DNA of 64,000 bases, from assembly GCA_016169945.1 (NCBI GenBank), contig JADLSH010000236.1:4078001-4142000 (forward strand), given 5' to 3'. Below are positions 19,764-31,859 of the stretch, one piece after another (position 1 is the first letter of the stretch; every line of letters begins with the position of its first letter). The notes under the pieces are model-generated. The model was not told where the DNA came from, made no database searches, and was given only the letters and a program-made list of their open reading frames with translations. Made by a program: the position numbers and the translations under genes. The DNA is from Trachythela sp. YZ-2020 (lineage: Eukaryota; Cnidaria; Anthozoa; Malacalcyonacea; Clavulariidae).

Positions 19764-22700
19764 CGGTTCAATTCTTGCTTCCAAGGCATTATATTCTCTC
19801 GTATATTTATCGCGAAGAAGTAGTTTCCCATCCTTGTATGCATCAAAAGCTTTCTTAAACTGATCTCCTTTTTTTGAGTAAAGATTGAGGTTAATAGAAG
19901 CAATCACATTGTTGAAGGCTTCAGTTATGCTGAAAACTCGACCAAAAAATTGTCCAATATCTTGCTCAACTTCAGTTGATAAGATGGGGTCTTTTTAGTA
20001 GCGCTTTTGTGGAAATTGACGTTTTTAAATCAAAATACATTGATTCAAGTTCAGCTAATCTCGTCTGAATAGACCCATCGATGAGAAACTGTAGTTTCGG
20101 ACTTGAACTAAGTTGACTGAGTGGAAGTAATTCCGCTTCTATTGGTACTCCAATCCCCCCGTCAATTGTTTTCACCTAAAAGAAATGTATTAAAATTAAA
20201 TTAAATTAAAATGGAAGGCCTTGAAACATATACAATATAGAAACCTCTTTATGGCTCTATCGGCAGGGAACTTTACTAACAGACACTCTAAGTTCAGGTC
20301 CTGATTTTTTAACTTTACAGTAAAGCAACTACCACTGATTCACTGAACAACGGACACCTCGATCCAAACCACGGGCACCATTCTGATTACAAATTGACTG
20401 TATGCAAGTAAAACTACATGCATAATTATTCAACGTGTATATGTAGACTCTGGAAATTTGAAAAATTCTACTCTAAAAGCTGCTGTTACTGTAAACAGCG
20501 GACACCTCCAAACAACGGAAAGCGACTAGCTTCAGTCCCAAGCCAAGGTAACCCTTATATGGAAGTTCCACTGTAACGCTATTAGCTAGGGCCTTAAACT
20601 GCCGATGAAGTAATACGTTCTAAAGCCCCGTATACAGACGAGCAAGTTTTCCTTGGCAAGTTTTATTTGCCCCTGTGTATAAAACATTTTCCTTGACAAA
20701 GTCAAGGGCCTTGTTTAAAAGCTAGTCATACCGACAAGCCGACAAAGAAAACTTGACAAGGAAATGCGCAGTATACGCCACTGCACACTCATCTGCGATC
20801 TAGTCGAGCGGCCATTGCCACGACACACCGTACACACTGAAATATTAATTTGTTTTGTTAATACTGACGGGCTCATAAAACTTGTCAAGGAAAACTTGCT
20901 CGTCTTTATGGGGTTAGATTACGCAATATGTTTTGTAACTTATCCGTGAACATTTGAATTAATATTCGTTAAATCACCTTTTCTGCAAATTGCAGCAATT
21001 TTGCTGCCTCGTACCCAGGCGTCTCTCCAGAGCACAGAAAAGAGCGGACGTATGTGGATTTACATGATTTACATGAAGTATTGCGATAATGGGACAAGCG
21101 CGATGGGGAGGGCGCACATGTACTCTTCCCAACAGCCCCTTCGCGCGTAGCTCATCCAGCGATACTACGATACTTCAAGTATTCGCTAAATATATAGCGC
21201 CGGGAACGAGGCAGGCAATTTTGTATAACGCTCACTAACGTGGGAGAGCCATCGGCATAAAGCTCAGCCGGGGAAAATACAAAACAGTATGATACGTTTG
21301 GCTAATGGCTATAGTCAACTCCAATAAGCCAATTTTTCTCGAGCTATAGTGACTTTTTGTTGCCTCATCGGTAAGTACCAGGGCGCTTATATATAGGGCG
21401 CTTTAAGGCAATTTTCCATTACAGCCACTTTGCCCGCGCGGGCGGAGCGACCATGTTTCAACTTTCGCTGTAGGTGTCTAGCATGAGATTTTTTTGTCCG
21501 CTTTACACCTCGCGGACACGCCTGAAAGTTGAACTACATTCAACTTTCTTGGCGTGCCCGCGCGACTAATTATTCACGTGATTCGAATCGGTCGCTTCGC
21601 CCGCGCGGGCAAAACGACCGTAATGGAAAATGGCCTTTAGGGCGCTGCAATGGCGGTGCAACGAGCGCGCGCGCTGATCGAGGTGTGATGCGGAAGTAGC
21701 CTGGGGCGGGTACGATTTTGGTGAAAATTGAAGAAAAAACAGATTTTGATATGTCTAGTTCTTGCGTTCATATTTCGCATCGTTTTAAGTGTGAATGCAA
21801 ACTAACGGAATATTTACGTGTAATATCACTCTGAGTACGTAGTCATGGAGTTGATATCATGGCTGAAATGTGACCCCTTTTAAAGCTTCTTTTAGGACGT
21901 TTAACCATAATTTTTTTCTAAAAAAATAACGAAGATGTTACGTTTTGCTAGCCTGTGATTCTGTTGAAACCACTTAATGTGTGTTGAAACAGGATTAATG
22001 TATTTACCAAACCGATCCTCTTTGTAGCTCAATTTATGAAAAATCCAATTTTTGCAAATATACTGAGCGCATTGTTGGTTAGTTTGCCCACTCCGTAAAT
22101 TTTTTAGGAGAGATAGGTGACAAGTACTTCTCTTAATTTTTGCTTAAATATAGTAACATTTTGAGGTTGATTCCTTCGCGCTATCCTTTTTGCAATCTGG
22201 GATACGCTGTGGAAGCTAAATGTTTCAATGGTTTATTTGCGTGTTAGTTTTCAAAGAAACACCTGTTTTTACAACAAAACCCTAGTTCTTTGCTGTGAAT
22301 GCCATAAGCAAGTCATTAAAAAGTTTAATCGATCAGTTTGGCTAATATTTTATCAAAAAACACAGCTATACACTGCTGAACATTGTGTTCTCAGACTGAT
22401 GTGGTCTACTGGAAAATATTTCGAATTAAAAACAATCGTTTTCAGCCTTGATATGTCCTAAGATTGCTAAGAATAGACTTCGATTTGGACAAACTCTTAA
22501 AATATAAGCATGAGATATTAAGCAAGTAAACTTCGACGACAACATATCGTTGTAAAAATATTTTTTCGCCGCCATGGAATCGGGAAAGCCAAAGAGCTAT
22601 CAAGGACAATATTCCACATTAAATCTCTCTCACAACGGTTTCTACACCAAAAATATCAGTATTGTATCCATAGGAAAACCAATATTTTACTTTTAACGAG

Positions 22701-23801
22701 ATGCATAGTTATTAGCGCTGCGCATGCGTAACTTACCACTTTAGGAAAATCCTCAATAGCTTTGACAAGTGAATCAATATCGGTAGGGACTGTGGTCAGT
22801 GGAGTTGTTGCTTTATAAGAAATACTTAGTGTAGATATATCTTTAACAGATTCAGCTAACTTCTTAAATTGTCCTCCAAGGCCCACACTAAACACCTTCG
22901 CTTTCACATTAGCTTCCACTTTAATCTCCAGATTTTTCTTATCTTTTTCGTTTTTAGCGGTGAATTTTAAAGACTCGATCAAATTTCCACCATAAGTTAT
23001 ACTTCTGACGTAATGTTGTCCGATGATTGGTCTCTTATCCCAGCTTGGATTTGGTAGTTTATCATCTGTGATACTTCGCGTAACCTGAAATACGAGAAAT
23101 AATTTAACTATGGATAATTAAAATCTTATTATTCCAGTGTGCACCTTAGTCAATCGACATATGGTCTGGAGACTCGGCAAACTTCAAAGCGTCTATAATG
23201 CGCTACAATTTTATGTTGAGACAAGTTCACCGTGCACAAATCTTTCGAAAATTGAAATTTGGTTATTATAAATGTCATTGACATAGCCATAGGCGTCATC
23301 GGCACGTTATTTGCTAAACTCCGCTCTTCCTGTTTGTTACTGAAGGTTTCGATATATATCTTATAAGATATCAAAAGGGAAAGCTGAGGGGGGAGGCAAT
23401 TTTGAGGTAAAACAGTTATAAAGCGTGCGCGTACACTTTCCCATGTCAAAATCTCTTCATATTACCTTACCGTTAGAAAAGAAATTTTTGCAACAACTTC
23501 AACAGATTTTCCACTTTCGAACGATTCTTTTAAATATTCTCCACTCCCCTTGATGTCGAGAATTCCCACCATGATTTGGACAGACAAATGACCTGATATA
23601 CCCAACACATCCCTCCTTTCCTTGGCAGTACGTGTAACTTCATAGTTCACCTTGGTGTCGTAATGGTTGGTCTGAAGGGGGTTATTCCGCACTGATGCTG
23701 GATAAATGTCATTGCCAACTTTGGATTTTGAATAATCAAATGTTCGTCCCAATAACATTGGTTTGATATATGGCACAGTTATGGAAGCCCATGATACGAT
23801 G
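19764..23801 (-). CDS. SNTX-family domain protein, partial and frameshifted
   Basis: Three minus-strand exons with good splice sites and compatible phases: 23471-23801 (acceptor TTTTTCAG, donor GTAAGG), 22737-23084 (acceptor ATTTCAG, donor GTAAGT) and 19764-20175 (acceptor CTTTTAG, donor GTAAGC). The order of blocks matches the stonustoxin/SNTX N-terminal region: LGRTF, then GSGEYL followed by a strand-rich segment, a 'VRSITYGG' strand, the FPKVV helix end, and a helical segment containing QFKKAFDAYKDG. SNTX-domain proteins share a MACPF-like fold; most animal members are not venom components, so no toxicity is implied. The start exon and the 3' continuation are not found. The third exon changes frame at a T5 run, 19992-19996. 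About 360 residues are covered. Confidence 0.6.
20622..20914. mobile_element. Foldback MITE with AGACGAGCAAGTTTTCCTTG arms
   Basis: The left arm runs AAAGCCCCGTATACAGACGA then GCAAGTTTTCCTTGGCAAG. The right arm is its complement with small changes (ACCCCATAAAGACGAGCAAG). Additional internal CTTGACAAGG repeats are present. The probable target site is TA/TAA, but flanks are ambiguous. Confidence 0.7.
21406..21636. mobile_element. 231-bp MITE with TTA target site
   Basis: Ends AGGCAATTTTCCATTAC and GTAATGGAAAATGGCCT are inverted repeats, extending to GCCCGCGCGGGC on both sides. TTA flanks at 21403-21405 and 21637-21639 give a 3-base duplication of PIF/Harbinger type. Confidence 0.75.
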
Positions 23802-24621
23802 CTGAAAAACAATGTAATTGCATGTTGTAAATTAACCTGTGCATGAGTTATCAGTTACGTACTAAACATTGGTGGTCTGGTTGGCTAGTACTGATTTTGG
23901 TCAACAATCAGCGTTGTAAAAACGAATACACAGCTATTTGGAATGCTACTCCATTCTTTTTAAAGGTGCAAAAAACTTATTTTAAAACATTAATAATTAA
24001 TGAACAATACACAGAGAAATCATGTTGGTAGTAGTTTTTACATCTTAAGCGTTCATTTTTTCAGCTTAAACAACGTTGATTTTCAAAATTACTTCGACAT
24101 TGAACATGGTTTGATAATCATTTAATAATGGTTCGTTTTTTCAAGCTATATTGTCTATATTGTGTGTTTTATGATCTCCGAGATCTAAAAGGCTATGCTA
24201 TCACCTCGGGTTTTAAATCTCATTAACAATGACCCTTAACAATGCGCGTATTTTAAATAGTTCACTAAGACTGGGCGAATAAATTAGGTAGATTGCGTGA
24301 AAGGATTCGAAAAATATATTCGGCAAACAAAAACATTCGCCGCAAAAAAGTAGAACCAGTTTCCACTTTTTCCTGGAGAAATGTCGCTAACCAATCACGT
24401 TGATTTTCGATTCACTTCACGCGAGAAAATGTTTTTCTTGTATTCTAATTAAAATTTTCAATTAAAGGAACAAGAGCAGATATAATCAACATGGCACTAT
24501 CGTGCTTATGATAAATAAGAGGTGAATGCAGATTTACAGTGCTGCAGTACGAGTACGGCTACAATTCCAAACTTTGCACTCTTCATTCTAAAGAAGTGAG
24601 AAAATGTGATATGTGAGTATA
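23802..24621. other. No gene seen
   Basis: Region upstream of the first recognised SNTX-like exon. The missing 5' exon and promoter of that gene may lie here or further right, but no signal peptide or ATG exon with a matching phase-2 donor stands out. Confidence 0.35.
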
Positions 24622-25035
24622 TCATGCGCCTGCAACACAGATGTGATATTTTAATCTCTGAAGAATTAACTGAAGCATTAAACGTATGAATTTCTTGCTA
24701 CAACCATAAAGGATTAGTTTGAAAAATAGGCCTTCTCTCCACACACTGTCGTAGGCTTTTTTGAAGTCAATAAAACAAGCAAAAATCGGTTTTCGTTTTG
24801 ACTTGTAAACATCTATTAAGGTTTTAAGGACTAGCAAGTGATCTGCTGTCCTAAATATTACTCTATAGTTACTTGGATCGATTGTACTTCCATATATTGG
24901 AACAATAAAACCGTTCGACCATTGTGACGACAAAATGATATTAAACAATTTGACAAGATAGGATGGTAAAACTTCAACCGATATACTGTCTGCACAGTTG
25001 GCGCGCACGAAACCTATCACTGCAGCTCGGTGCAT
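24622..25035 (-). mobile_element. LINE reverse-transcriptase fragment
   Basis: The 137-aa minus frame reads GFIVPIYGSTIDPSNYR, then TADHLLVLKTLIDVYKSK, FACFIDFKKAYDSVWREGLF and YGCSKKFIRLMLQ. These are the fingers and the first catalytic aspartate region (FIDFKKAYDSV) of a non-LTR RT. A deletion joins SNYR directly to FRTADHL, removing the block with the GFR motif. No endonuclease or YxDD is present. A dead fragment of a lineage different from the 8-12 kb LINE. Confidence 0.75.
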
Positions 25036-25784
25036 TACATATAATAATTAATATTAGTACGCATTTAATAACTTAAAAAATAAGTGTGCATGTATGTTCT
25101 AAGATAACATTAAACCCGCATATCCTAAGAAAAAGTATTAAAAGGGCAAATTAATTTGAAGATAGGCATGCGCGCATTTGAACATCAAACAAGCGCGCAG
25201 ACTAAGCACGCAGCATTGTAACATGCTAACGTGAAGAAACAATTAAAATATATAAAATAGAAACATTGTATTGAAAACAAACCTTTTCAAAACTTCAAGC
25301 TTTCAATGATCTTCAGTCTTGGTTATCAACTGCAACTTATATGCAAGACGATCTGCCCACTGGTATTTGTAGTGGAGCCAAATAACGGAAGTTGAGGATT
25401 TTCTATATTGACGTGCAAGAACGGCCTTGGGCTACAACGGAAGATGATCATGCAGTTTACGTTGTTGTTGTTTTTAACCGGAATTCAAAAGCATCCATGA
25501 CGTAAATTAACTGAGTCTTAAAAAAGGGGAAATGATGTTTCCAAATAGTGAATCACGCAAGCCAGGAAAGTTGCGCACTAGACAAAGATTGTTTACACTC
25601 ATATACACAGATTGACATTTATATAACCGTTTAATTACATACTTTAGATTTCTACGCGCATGCATGAAAATGCGCATGCATGGATTAATTCTTACCGCAT
25701 CCTACATCACACACCGGAGGTGCGTTGATCATTTCTTCATCTAGAAGCAGTTTACTTTCTGTTTATTTTGCTCGAATATTTTGT

Positions 25785-25955
25785 ATTTTTTATTTTATTC
25801 TATTTTATTTTAATAACTTTATTTGCAACATATATAATAGAAATTAGAATACAAACAAAACATATTACAGCATAGATTGCCATTACCATAGATGTTACTA
25901 TGAAACGAGACAACACGACCCATGCAGGAGGCAACACCTAAATAGAACGCAAACG
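25785..25955 (-). mobile_element. Probable retroelement 3' end (minus strand)
   Basis: A (TTTTA)n-like stretch followed by AACTTTATTTGCAACATATA resembles the start of the antisense LINE tail at 9640 (AACTTTATTTCACGAGGGTA). I read it as a poly-A/AAATA-tailed retroelement end on the minus strand. No coding part is attached. Confidence 0.35.
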
Positions 25956-25965
25956 CACCTTAAGG

Positions 25966-26983
25966 TTACAGAACACCCTAGCTATTATTTTCACATATTC
26001 GGAAAGCTTAAAAATAAATCTCCCTCATATGCAAAAAAAATGTTTTTTGAAAAAATCAAAATTGGATGAGTTGTTAAGTAACGTTAAGTCAAATCTTATC
26101 CGTAGCGAGAGCTCGAGAGTTCGCTATTATTGATGACGATTTGTCAGAGTGATTTAAAGTATCAAATGTCGCTTATACACGTGCCGTGTGGTTCTTGTTG
26201 AAAATTCCGGCAAAACACGTCCACAGAGCAAAAGACAGCAAATCGAACCTGTGCGTCTGTGTTAAACTTTTACGTTTCTTCATTAATTCACGACATTTCC
26301 TGGTCGCGCAGAATTAACAACTGAGTTTTCATTTCCTCAGCTAGCCACAGCTCAGGCACACCTTTCACCAAATAGAAACCGCTTCCGTTGTTATTGGTTA
26401 ATGTCAATCGGATTATCTTATTGGATTATCTTTCGAATATGCTGCACCGGCCTATGCACGCATTCAAAGAGTTAAGAACAGCGCCCATTTTAACCGATTT
26501 CTTTCAAAATTTCACATAATATTCACAGTTTCACACATAGTAAGCTACAAAAAAAAGTCTGGGATTTTTTTAGAATCAAAATTAAGTAAGTTTAAGAGGT
26601 CTTTGTATGCCATTGTCTCGCGTAATAAAATAAGTCTAGAAAGAACTACATCTAGCTTGATGTTAACGCCTAAATCAATTGAAAACCCAGACACACTTTT
26701 GAAGATCAACCATTAAGAGTGTAGACAAGATATTTGAGAGAATTTGAGTAATACCAGAGGGAACATAAACTCGCGGAAGATAGTTACCGGCCTTGATTTC
26801 AGATACACCAAAATATTTAAAAAACTATTAAATGTCTAAATGTCTTGTCTATTTGACAGTACTAATATATAGGGCGTTTAGTTTGCAGGTATTTGGTGCA
26901 AATTTGAGGCCGATTGGTAAAAAATTGAGCGCGTAATAGCAAATTTCCCGAACCAGCTTGTAGAGTGTTCTGTAACCGTAAAA
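25966..26983. mobile_element. About 1-kb element bounded by GGTTACAGAACAC inverted repeats
   Basis: Left end AAGGTTACAGAACACCCTAG and right end CTAGAGTGTTCTGTAACC-type complement (TAGAGTGTTCTGTAACC at about 26965-26983) form short inverted repeats. Interior frames are short. A clear duplication is not visible, so this is a tentative DNA element. Confidence 0.4.
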
Positions 26984-27104
26984 CGGTGGCGGAATAGCAA
27001 CGTCATAGTATCATGGAAAGCTTGTGTTGTGGTTCTGATTTGTCGGTACTACAGATCCATTGAAGTTATTTACAAAAATAATGATGAACTAACAATTGGA
27101 CTGT

Positions 27105-27230
27105 ACAGGGACCAATAAATAATGTAGGTTAAGTACATAATATATAGGTAAGCTAGATATTGATGTAATCGGTCACTGAAAAGCCCTAATGGGGAGTGAG
27201 CTGAATAATGTATGTATGTATGTATCTATA
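27105..27230 (+). mobile_element. SINE/LINE 3' tail, truncated copy
   Basis: The segment with AAGTACATAATATATAGGTA, GATGTAATCGGTCACTGAAA and GGGGAGTGAGCTGAATAAT, ending in (TATG)n, matches the complement of 51605-51730. There it is the 3' half of a tRNA-derived SINE. Here only the tail remains. Confidence 0.7.
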
Positions 27231-28079
27231 TAAGATACGGTTACAAGATAACAATGTCAATCATTAATAAGTAAATTATAAGGTGAATTATATAGAGTTA
27301 CAATGCCTGATTTTTAAAAAGATAAAGGATAAAATAGAAAGCTAGAATTTAAGTAAAATAATTTCGATTTGGCGTGCGCTGCATGGCGATATGCGAAATT
27401 TTATAAGCAGTTCAAAGATGTAATAGACGATTGCAAAGGATTTGCAGACATTTGCTATAATTATAGAGCCGGTTCTCGGGAATCCCCATTTTAATAATTT
27501 CATATGAACCATTATATAAACCATAAGATTAAACTTGCACTCCCCAGATTTTACAAAAGCCATCGTTTATTTGCGTATTTTCTCACACATGTTCCAATTG
27601 ACCTTTGACCTTGCGTCGTCAGGAAAGGTGATTACGTCACTAATGAGGTTATCTGTAAACGGAACACTGCATGTCATTGCTTAGACAGTGGAGATACTGA
27701 TTCATATAATTATATAGGATATGGTTGAAAGTCGGCTTAATAGATGAAAGCATAACAACGAAAAGCTGCTTCATATCACAATTTGAAGGCTAATGTGCTT
27801 CAACGTGAGGTAACTATTAACGTGTGCAATTTATGTAAATAACGTGTTTAATTAATTTGCGGGTAAATTGGAAGTTGAATTTTGATATATTACAATATAT
27901 AGTACTTGAAGTTGAATTATAAAACAGTCGTGTCGACAAGTATGATCGCTATTTTTATTTTGTTGTTTCATATATGATACAGAATCAAAATTTCTATCGC
28001 GTGTATATATGCAAACATGAGAAGTATGAGCGCATTTGGATTTATATGTCATTTTCGTTAGCAGTGACAAGTGTTACAG

Positions 28080-28400
28080 TGGGCACGGTGATTTAGTTTA
28101 GTTTAATATGTTTACCACTCTGAGGTGGACGGAAAGCCTTAACCAGTTTTACAACCCAATTGTGTTAGTTAGTTAGTTAGTTAGTCAGTGGATGCCTAAG
28201 GGTTTGTTTTTAGTGAGGGATGAAAACCGGAGTACCCGGAGCAAAACCCTCGAAGCACGGGAGACTAACCAACCAATTTAATCTCAACTTACAAGAGTTT
28301 ATCAAGCACAGGGAAATTAATTTCCCAACTGCGTAAATCCCGGCCTATAGCTGCTCTCGACCTGCTGTATAGCCGGCTGTGGCAGCGCGCTTCCCCTCTG
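28080..28400 (-). mobile_element. SINE with conserved CTCCGGGTACTCCGG module (family 2)
   Basis: Read on the minus strand: a head near 28385 (GGCAGCGCGCT is visible on the plus strand), a body with TGTGCTTGATAAACTCTTGT, the module GGGTTTTGCTCCGGGTACTC, then (TAAC)n near 28160 and a TAAACTAAAC-type tail. A second copy with the same order lies at 58480-58740. A different body carrying the same CTCCGGG module is at 51600-51935. Confidence 0.6.
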
Positions 28401-29040
28401 TTTCTGATATAGACTGATATAATTAAAGATGCTACGAAATAATGGAAACGCATTGCTCAGTATGACATACTGACAATTGCAAAAAAAGTCGACTGTTGCA
28501 TTTTTGACGCGACAGACAGCAATATCTCCTAGAAAAGTTTAATATCATCAAGAAACTACAGAAAATATTCAATTTGGAAGGAATACCAAATTTGAAGTTT
28601 GTTCGTTCACAGCAGCCATGTTTATTATCAGACATGCTTTCGCTCGCTACTCTGGTTTAAGTAAATGGATGCAAAGTTCGGTCGAATAAGTCGTCTTTCG
28701 ACTACTTCAGTTCTTGAATCCTCGCCAAACTGCATACATTGAGATATTGACTGTACAAATCATATCATGTTTTTTTTATTTCTTTAGCAAATGTATAAGC
28801 ATTAGAACATAATTTAGTCCAAATATAATTCCTTTCAAGTACTTGCACAATTCCATGCTTGTTTTTCCCCACATTAGTAAGATTTAATATATTTGGGTTC
28901 AAAACATCTTACTTTTTCCATTTAGTACTCCTCGGTATTGATCTGGTCCAAATAGTCTTAACTAGTACTTGCACAATTCCCTGCTAGTTCATTCCCACGT
29001 AAGTGATGTGTTATATTTGGCTCTAACGTCTCTAATCCTA
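28401..29040. other. No gene seen
   Basis: Non-coding interval upstream of the 29-kb gene. The hydrophobic open frame leading into 29067 has no ATG. Confidence 0.35.
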
Positions 29041-29066
29041 TTCCTGCTACCACTGCACGTGTGCAG

Positions 29067-30843
29067 CTACAACACCAAAGCGAGGTTCGCAGAATGGGGA
29101 ATGTTAAATGAAACTAACGATGAAGTTGGTGGTATTATCAAGAGTATTTCTCATGACAACGACTTGAAAACTCTGAATAATTATTCAGAAATTCATGAAC
29201 GAATGAAACGATTGGTTTCTTTTGATAGTGCTGATCAACGAACAGGTAATAATGTAATATAGATAGTTATATAGAAACTATACTAGAAGTTACTATCACA
29301 AGGAAATGACTATCCACATTGCCACATTTCAAACGTGCCGCTGCTGTGCGTCACACCACGTCTTGGCAAACAAACAGACAAAAATCATTAGCTTCAGAAA
29401 CAATTTGCGCGAAGACCAGCCATACGATTGGTTAATACTTCGACTATGTTGTACAGACATTTACGCTCTTTTTGCGGTAGAAAGCATCATAGTTGCAAAA
29501 GCCTGGAAATCCAACAATATAAAACAATGATTGCTCATCATTTTTTTAGCAGAGAAGCAGCAACTAGTCTAATAAGCACTGTAACCGAACCGCCCTTCTA
29601 GGACAAAATTGTCTTTCATTACACCCATGAATGGAGTATGTCAAAATAATTCTACAGAAACACGTTAGCAGCAGTTTTACTTCCCAATTGAGATCACATA
29701 AATATAAATATTTCTACGTCTTTTAGGTTCCCATTACAGCATCACGCGCGCACAAGATTCAATTTAAAAATACCGTAATACATTCCAAAATACAGTACCA
29801 TGTTCTCTTTATAGGTTTAAGTGTCGAAGCTGTTCCATTCATAAGGAAATTTAAAAGAACTCCAACGTTAGGTGACTGTACATTGGGTAGCCACAGATAC
29901 AAAGGTGATGTTGTGTATACGCCATTTCCTTCGCAAAAATCGGACAGAATACGAAGCAACGAATACAAGGATATTATTGGTGGAGTCAGCTTCTTTGGTC
30001 TGATCGGTGCATCTGCTAAAGCTCGGGTTATTAATACAGTCAAACGTGATAAGAAAAGTTTGATGATTTACAGCCATTTTAGAATACACAAAGGCATGAT
30101 TTCATTAGCCAATTCTGAAGTTGGTACAAACTGGAAAAGTTGTACAAAGTTAGACAAACATTGTTACCTACGAGATATTCTAACAGGAATGGACGATTAT
30201 CTTCTTGTACACTACTGCAGTTCAAAAGCGAGGCTAAACGGCGCGAGATTGAAGTGAAAATTAAAGTGAAATTCTTATTCTTTTCTGCGACTAAAACAAT
30301 TCGTAAAATTAAAACAGAATTTACAGCAGATTTTAGCGTCTCGGTATATCGAGTTAGTACATTTCCAACACGTAAGGAAGAGACACTGAAATTTGGAGAT
30401 ATTGATAACGGTATTAATTACCTCGAAGCGTTGGAAAAAGGCAGAGATCAAGTTTTAAAATATGTCGAAGCTGAAAAATTTGATGATCACCGATTACACA
30501 TGGATTATTTTTTCCAACCCTGCATGATAAGAACAATTATTGATTCACTGCCATTTAAACCAGCCTTCAATTTTGTTCTAATTGAATTGATTGAACGGTC
30601 GGATGAAATGGAGTCAGTGTTACAAGATATATTCAAAACATTAAGCCAACGTCACCTGCAAGTCGAAAAGTAAAACTACAAACACTAGAAAACGAGATCA
30701 GACAACGTCTGAATAAAATTGGGGATTGGAAAACCAAGAAACTTTCTAATATATATGTTCAGCAACTTTTGTCATTTTATGGTGTTGACAGGGCGCCATA
30801 TTATTATGAAAGGCAGTTAAATATGATCTTAAATGATGTATAG
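29067..30843 (+). pseudogene. Uncharacterised two-exon gene with two frameshifts, possible distant SNTX-type relative
   Basis: Exon 29067-29245 (acceptor GTGCAG, donor GTAATA) joins in phase to 29815-30843 (acceptor CTTTATAG). The hydrophobic stretch just before 29067 could be a signal peptide but lacks an ATG. The second exon is coding-like throughout but needs two frame changes: one within about 30225-30260 and one within about 30605-30660 next to an AAAA run. The last frame ends at TAG 30841. Visible pattern: an N-terminal segment with TLGDCTLGS, a GGVSFFGLIGASAK strand, a TEFTADFSVSVYRVSTFP block and a helical C-terminus. The order is reminiscent of SNTX-domain proteins, but identity is low and I would not name it. 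Either a decaying gene or a gene hit by indel errors. Confidence 0.45.
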
Positions 30844-30875
30844 TTCTTCATAATGGAGAGAATTTTATATGTATA

Positions 30876-31149
30876 TACCGTAATTCGCGTATTAAGCCCC
30901 CTCTCTAATAAGCCATCCCGTTCTAATAAGCCCCCTTTTTAAAAGAAGAAATCTATTAACCCCCTTCTCACAACAAAGAAACACATCTGTACTGATTAGA
31001 TTTATCAATTGGCCTGAAAGCTCAAGTTAGTTTTCTGAAACGTTTCTCTTACTTACTGCATTTCGATTTAACCAATAAGCACAACCCCCCCCCCCCCCTC
31101 CTCAAACATGCATGAACCGAGGGAGGGGATTAATGGAGAATTTACGGTA
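30876..31149. mobile_element. MITE with TACCGTAA / TTACGGTA ends
   Basis: Left end TACCGTAATTCGCGTATTAA and right end GAATTTACGGTA are inverted. The interior has repeated AATAAGCCCCC-type blocks and poly-C. Similar AAGCCCC repeats at 44005-44125 (inside the first CFAP44 intron) appear to be a fragment of the same family. Confidence 0.55.
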
Positions 31150-31311
31150 AATAGACATAGCCTTGCAAGGTACCTAATTAAATTGTACGATAATTATTTA
31201 CCATCTTACATTTAAATCATTTCCGCGAAATCATATCCTGAATCCTTACGTAAATTATCAGACTTCGTTGCAGGGGTGGCGCCAGAGGGAGGGCAGGGGG
31301 CCCCGGACGGG

Positions 31312-31335
31312 GAACTATAGACTATAGACTATAGA
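31312..31335. repeat. CTATAGA short tandem repeat
   Basis: Three copies of the 9-base unit ACTATAGAC next to a G/C-rich stretch that begins GCAGGGGTGGCGCCAG at 31271. The latter may be a hAT-type end. Confidence 0.6.
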
Positions 31336-31456
31336 CTGGCCCTGGGTAAAAGTGATAAATTTCTGTAAGCAAAGTACAATGACACAGTAACACTATTATG
31401 TAAAGCTGCAGAAAATTTCAATAACATAATTTCAATAAAATAACAACTTTTTCTTA

Positions 31457-31566
31457 TACAACTATATATACAACTATATATACAACTATATATACAACTA
31501 TATATACAACTATATATACAACTATATATACAACTATATATACAACTATATATACAACTATATATA
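31457..31566. repeat. 12-bp tandem repeat ACAACTATATAT, about 9 copies
   Basis: A near-perfect head-to-tail array of the 12-base unit, ending in TATATATACC. It lies between the 29-kb gene and the PKNOX 3' end. Confidence 0.9.
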
Positions 31567-31599
31567 TACCACTGCCGTGGTATGGGTATGAATTGCCTG

Positions 31600-31730
31600 A
31601 AAATAATTTAAAACACTTTGACGGCGTTTCGAATGAAGACCCTTCTTCATGAGCTACTAATCTCCTCTGCCTTGGTTGCGAAGTCGAAAGGTCACTAATA
31701 GTTTCTAATTCTTTTCAGGTAGTTCAGGCC
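31600..31730. repeat. Dispersed GAAGGGCCTTC repeat, diverged copy C
   Basis: GGCGTTTCGAATGAAGACCC / CTTCATGAGC, then GAAGTCGAAAGG and TTCTTTTCAGGTAGTT, matching the order in copies A (1401) and B (16643). The palindromic core has decayed. Confidence 0.4.
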
Positions 31731-31859
31731 CAAAACACGAGAGCTTATTGTAGAATACTACTCTGGAACACCATACGGCCAACGTTTGAGATATATATTA
31801 TATACAGCACACTTTATAGATACTATTCCTGAAATAGGTAGATATATATTTATGCCCGA

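Larger units (their letters stand above)
20176..22736 (-). other. Large intron of the SNTX-like gene with two MITEs
   Basis: This interval between the second and third recognisable exons holds the foldbacks at 20622-20914 and 21406-21636 and otherwise AT-rich sequence. I see no further exon of the family in it. Confidence 0.5.

Noticed and set aside
28969..29066. Hydrophobic leader upstream of the 29-kb gene read as a signal peptide
   Set aside because: The frame starts at TTG with no ATG, and an acceptor-like GTGCAG at 29066 makes this more likely intron.
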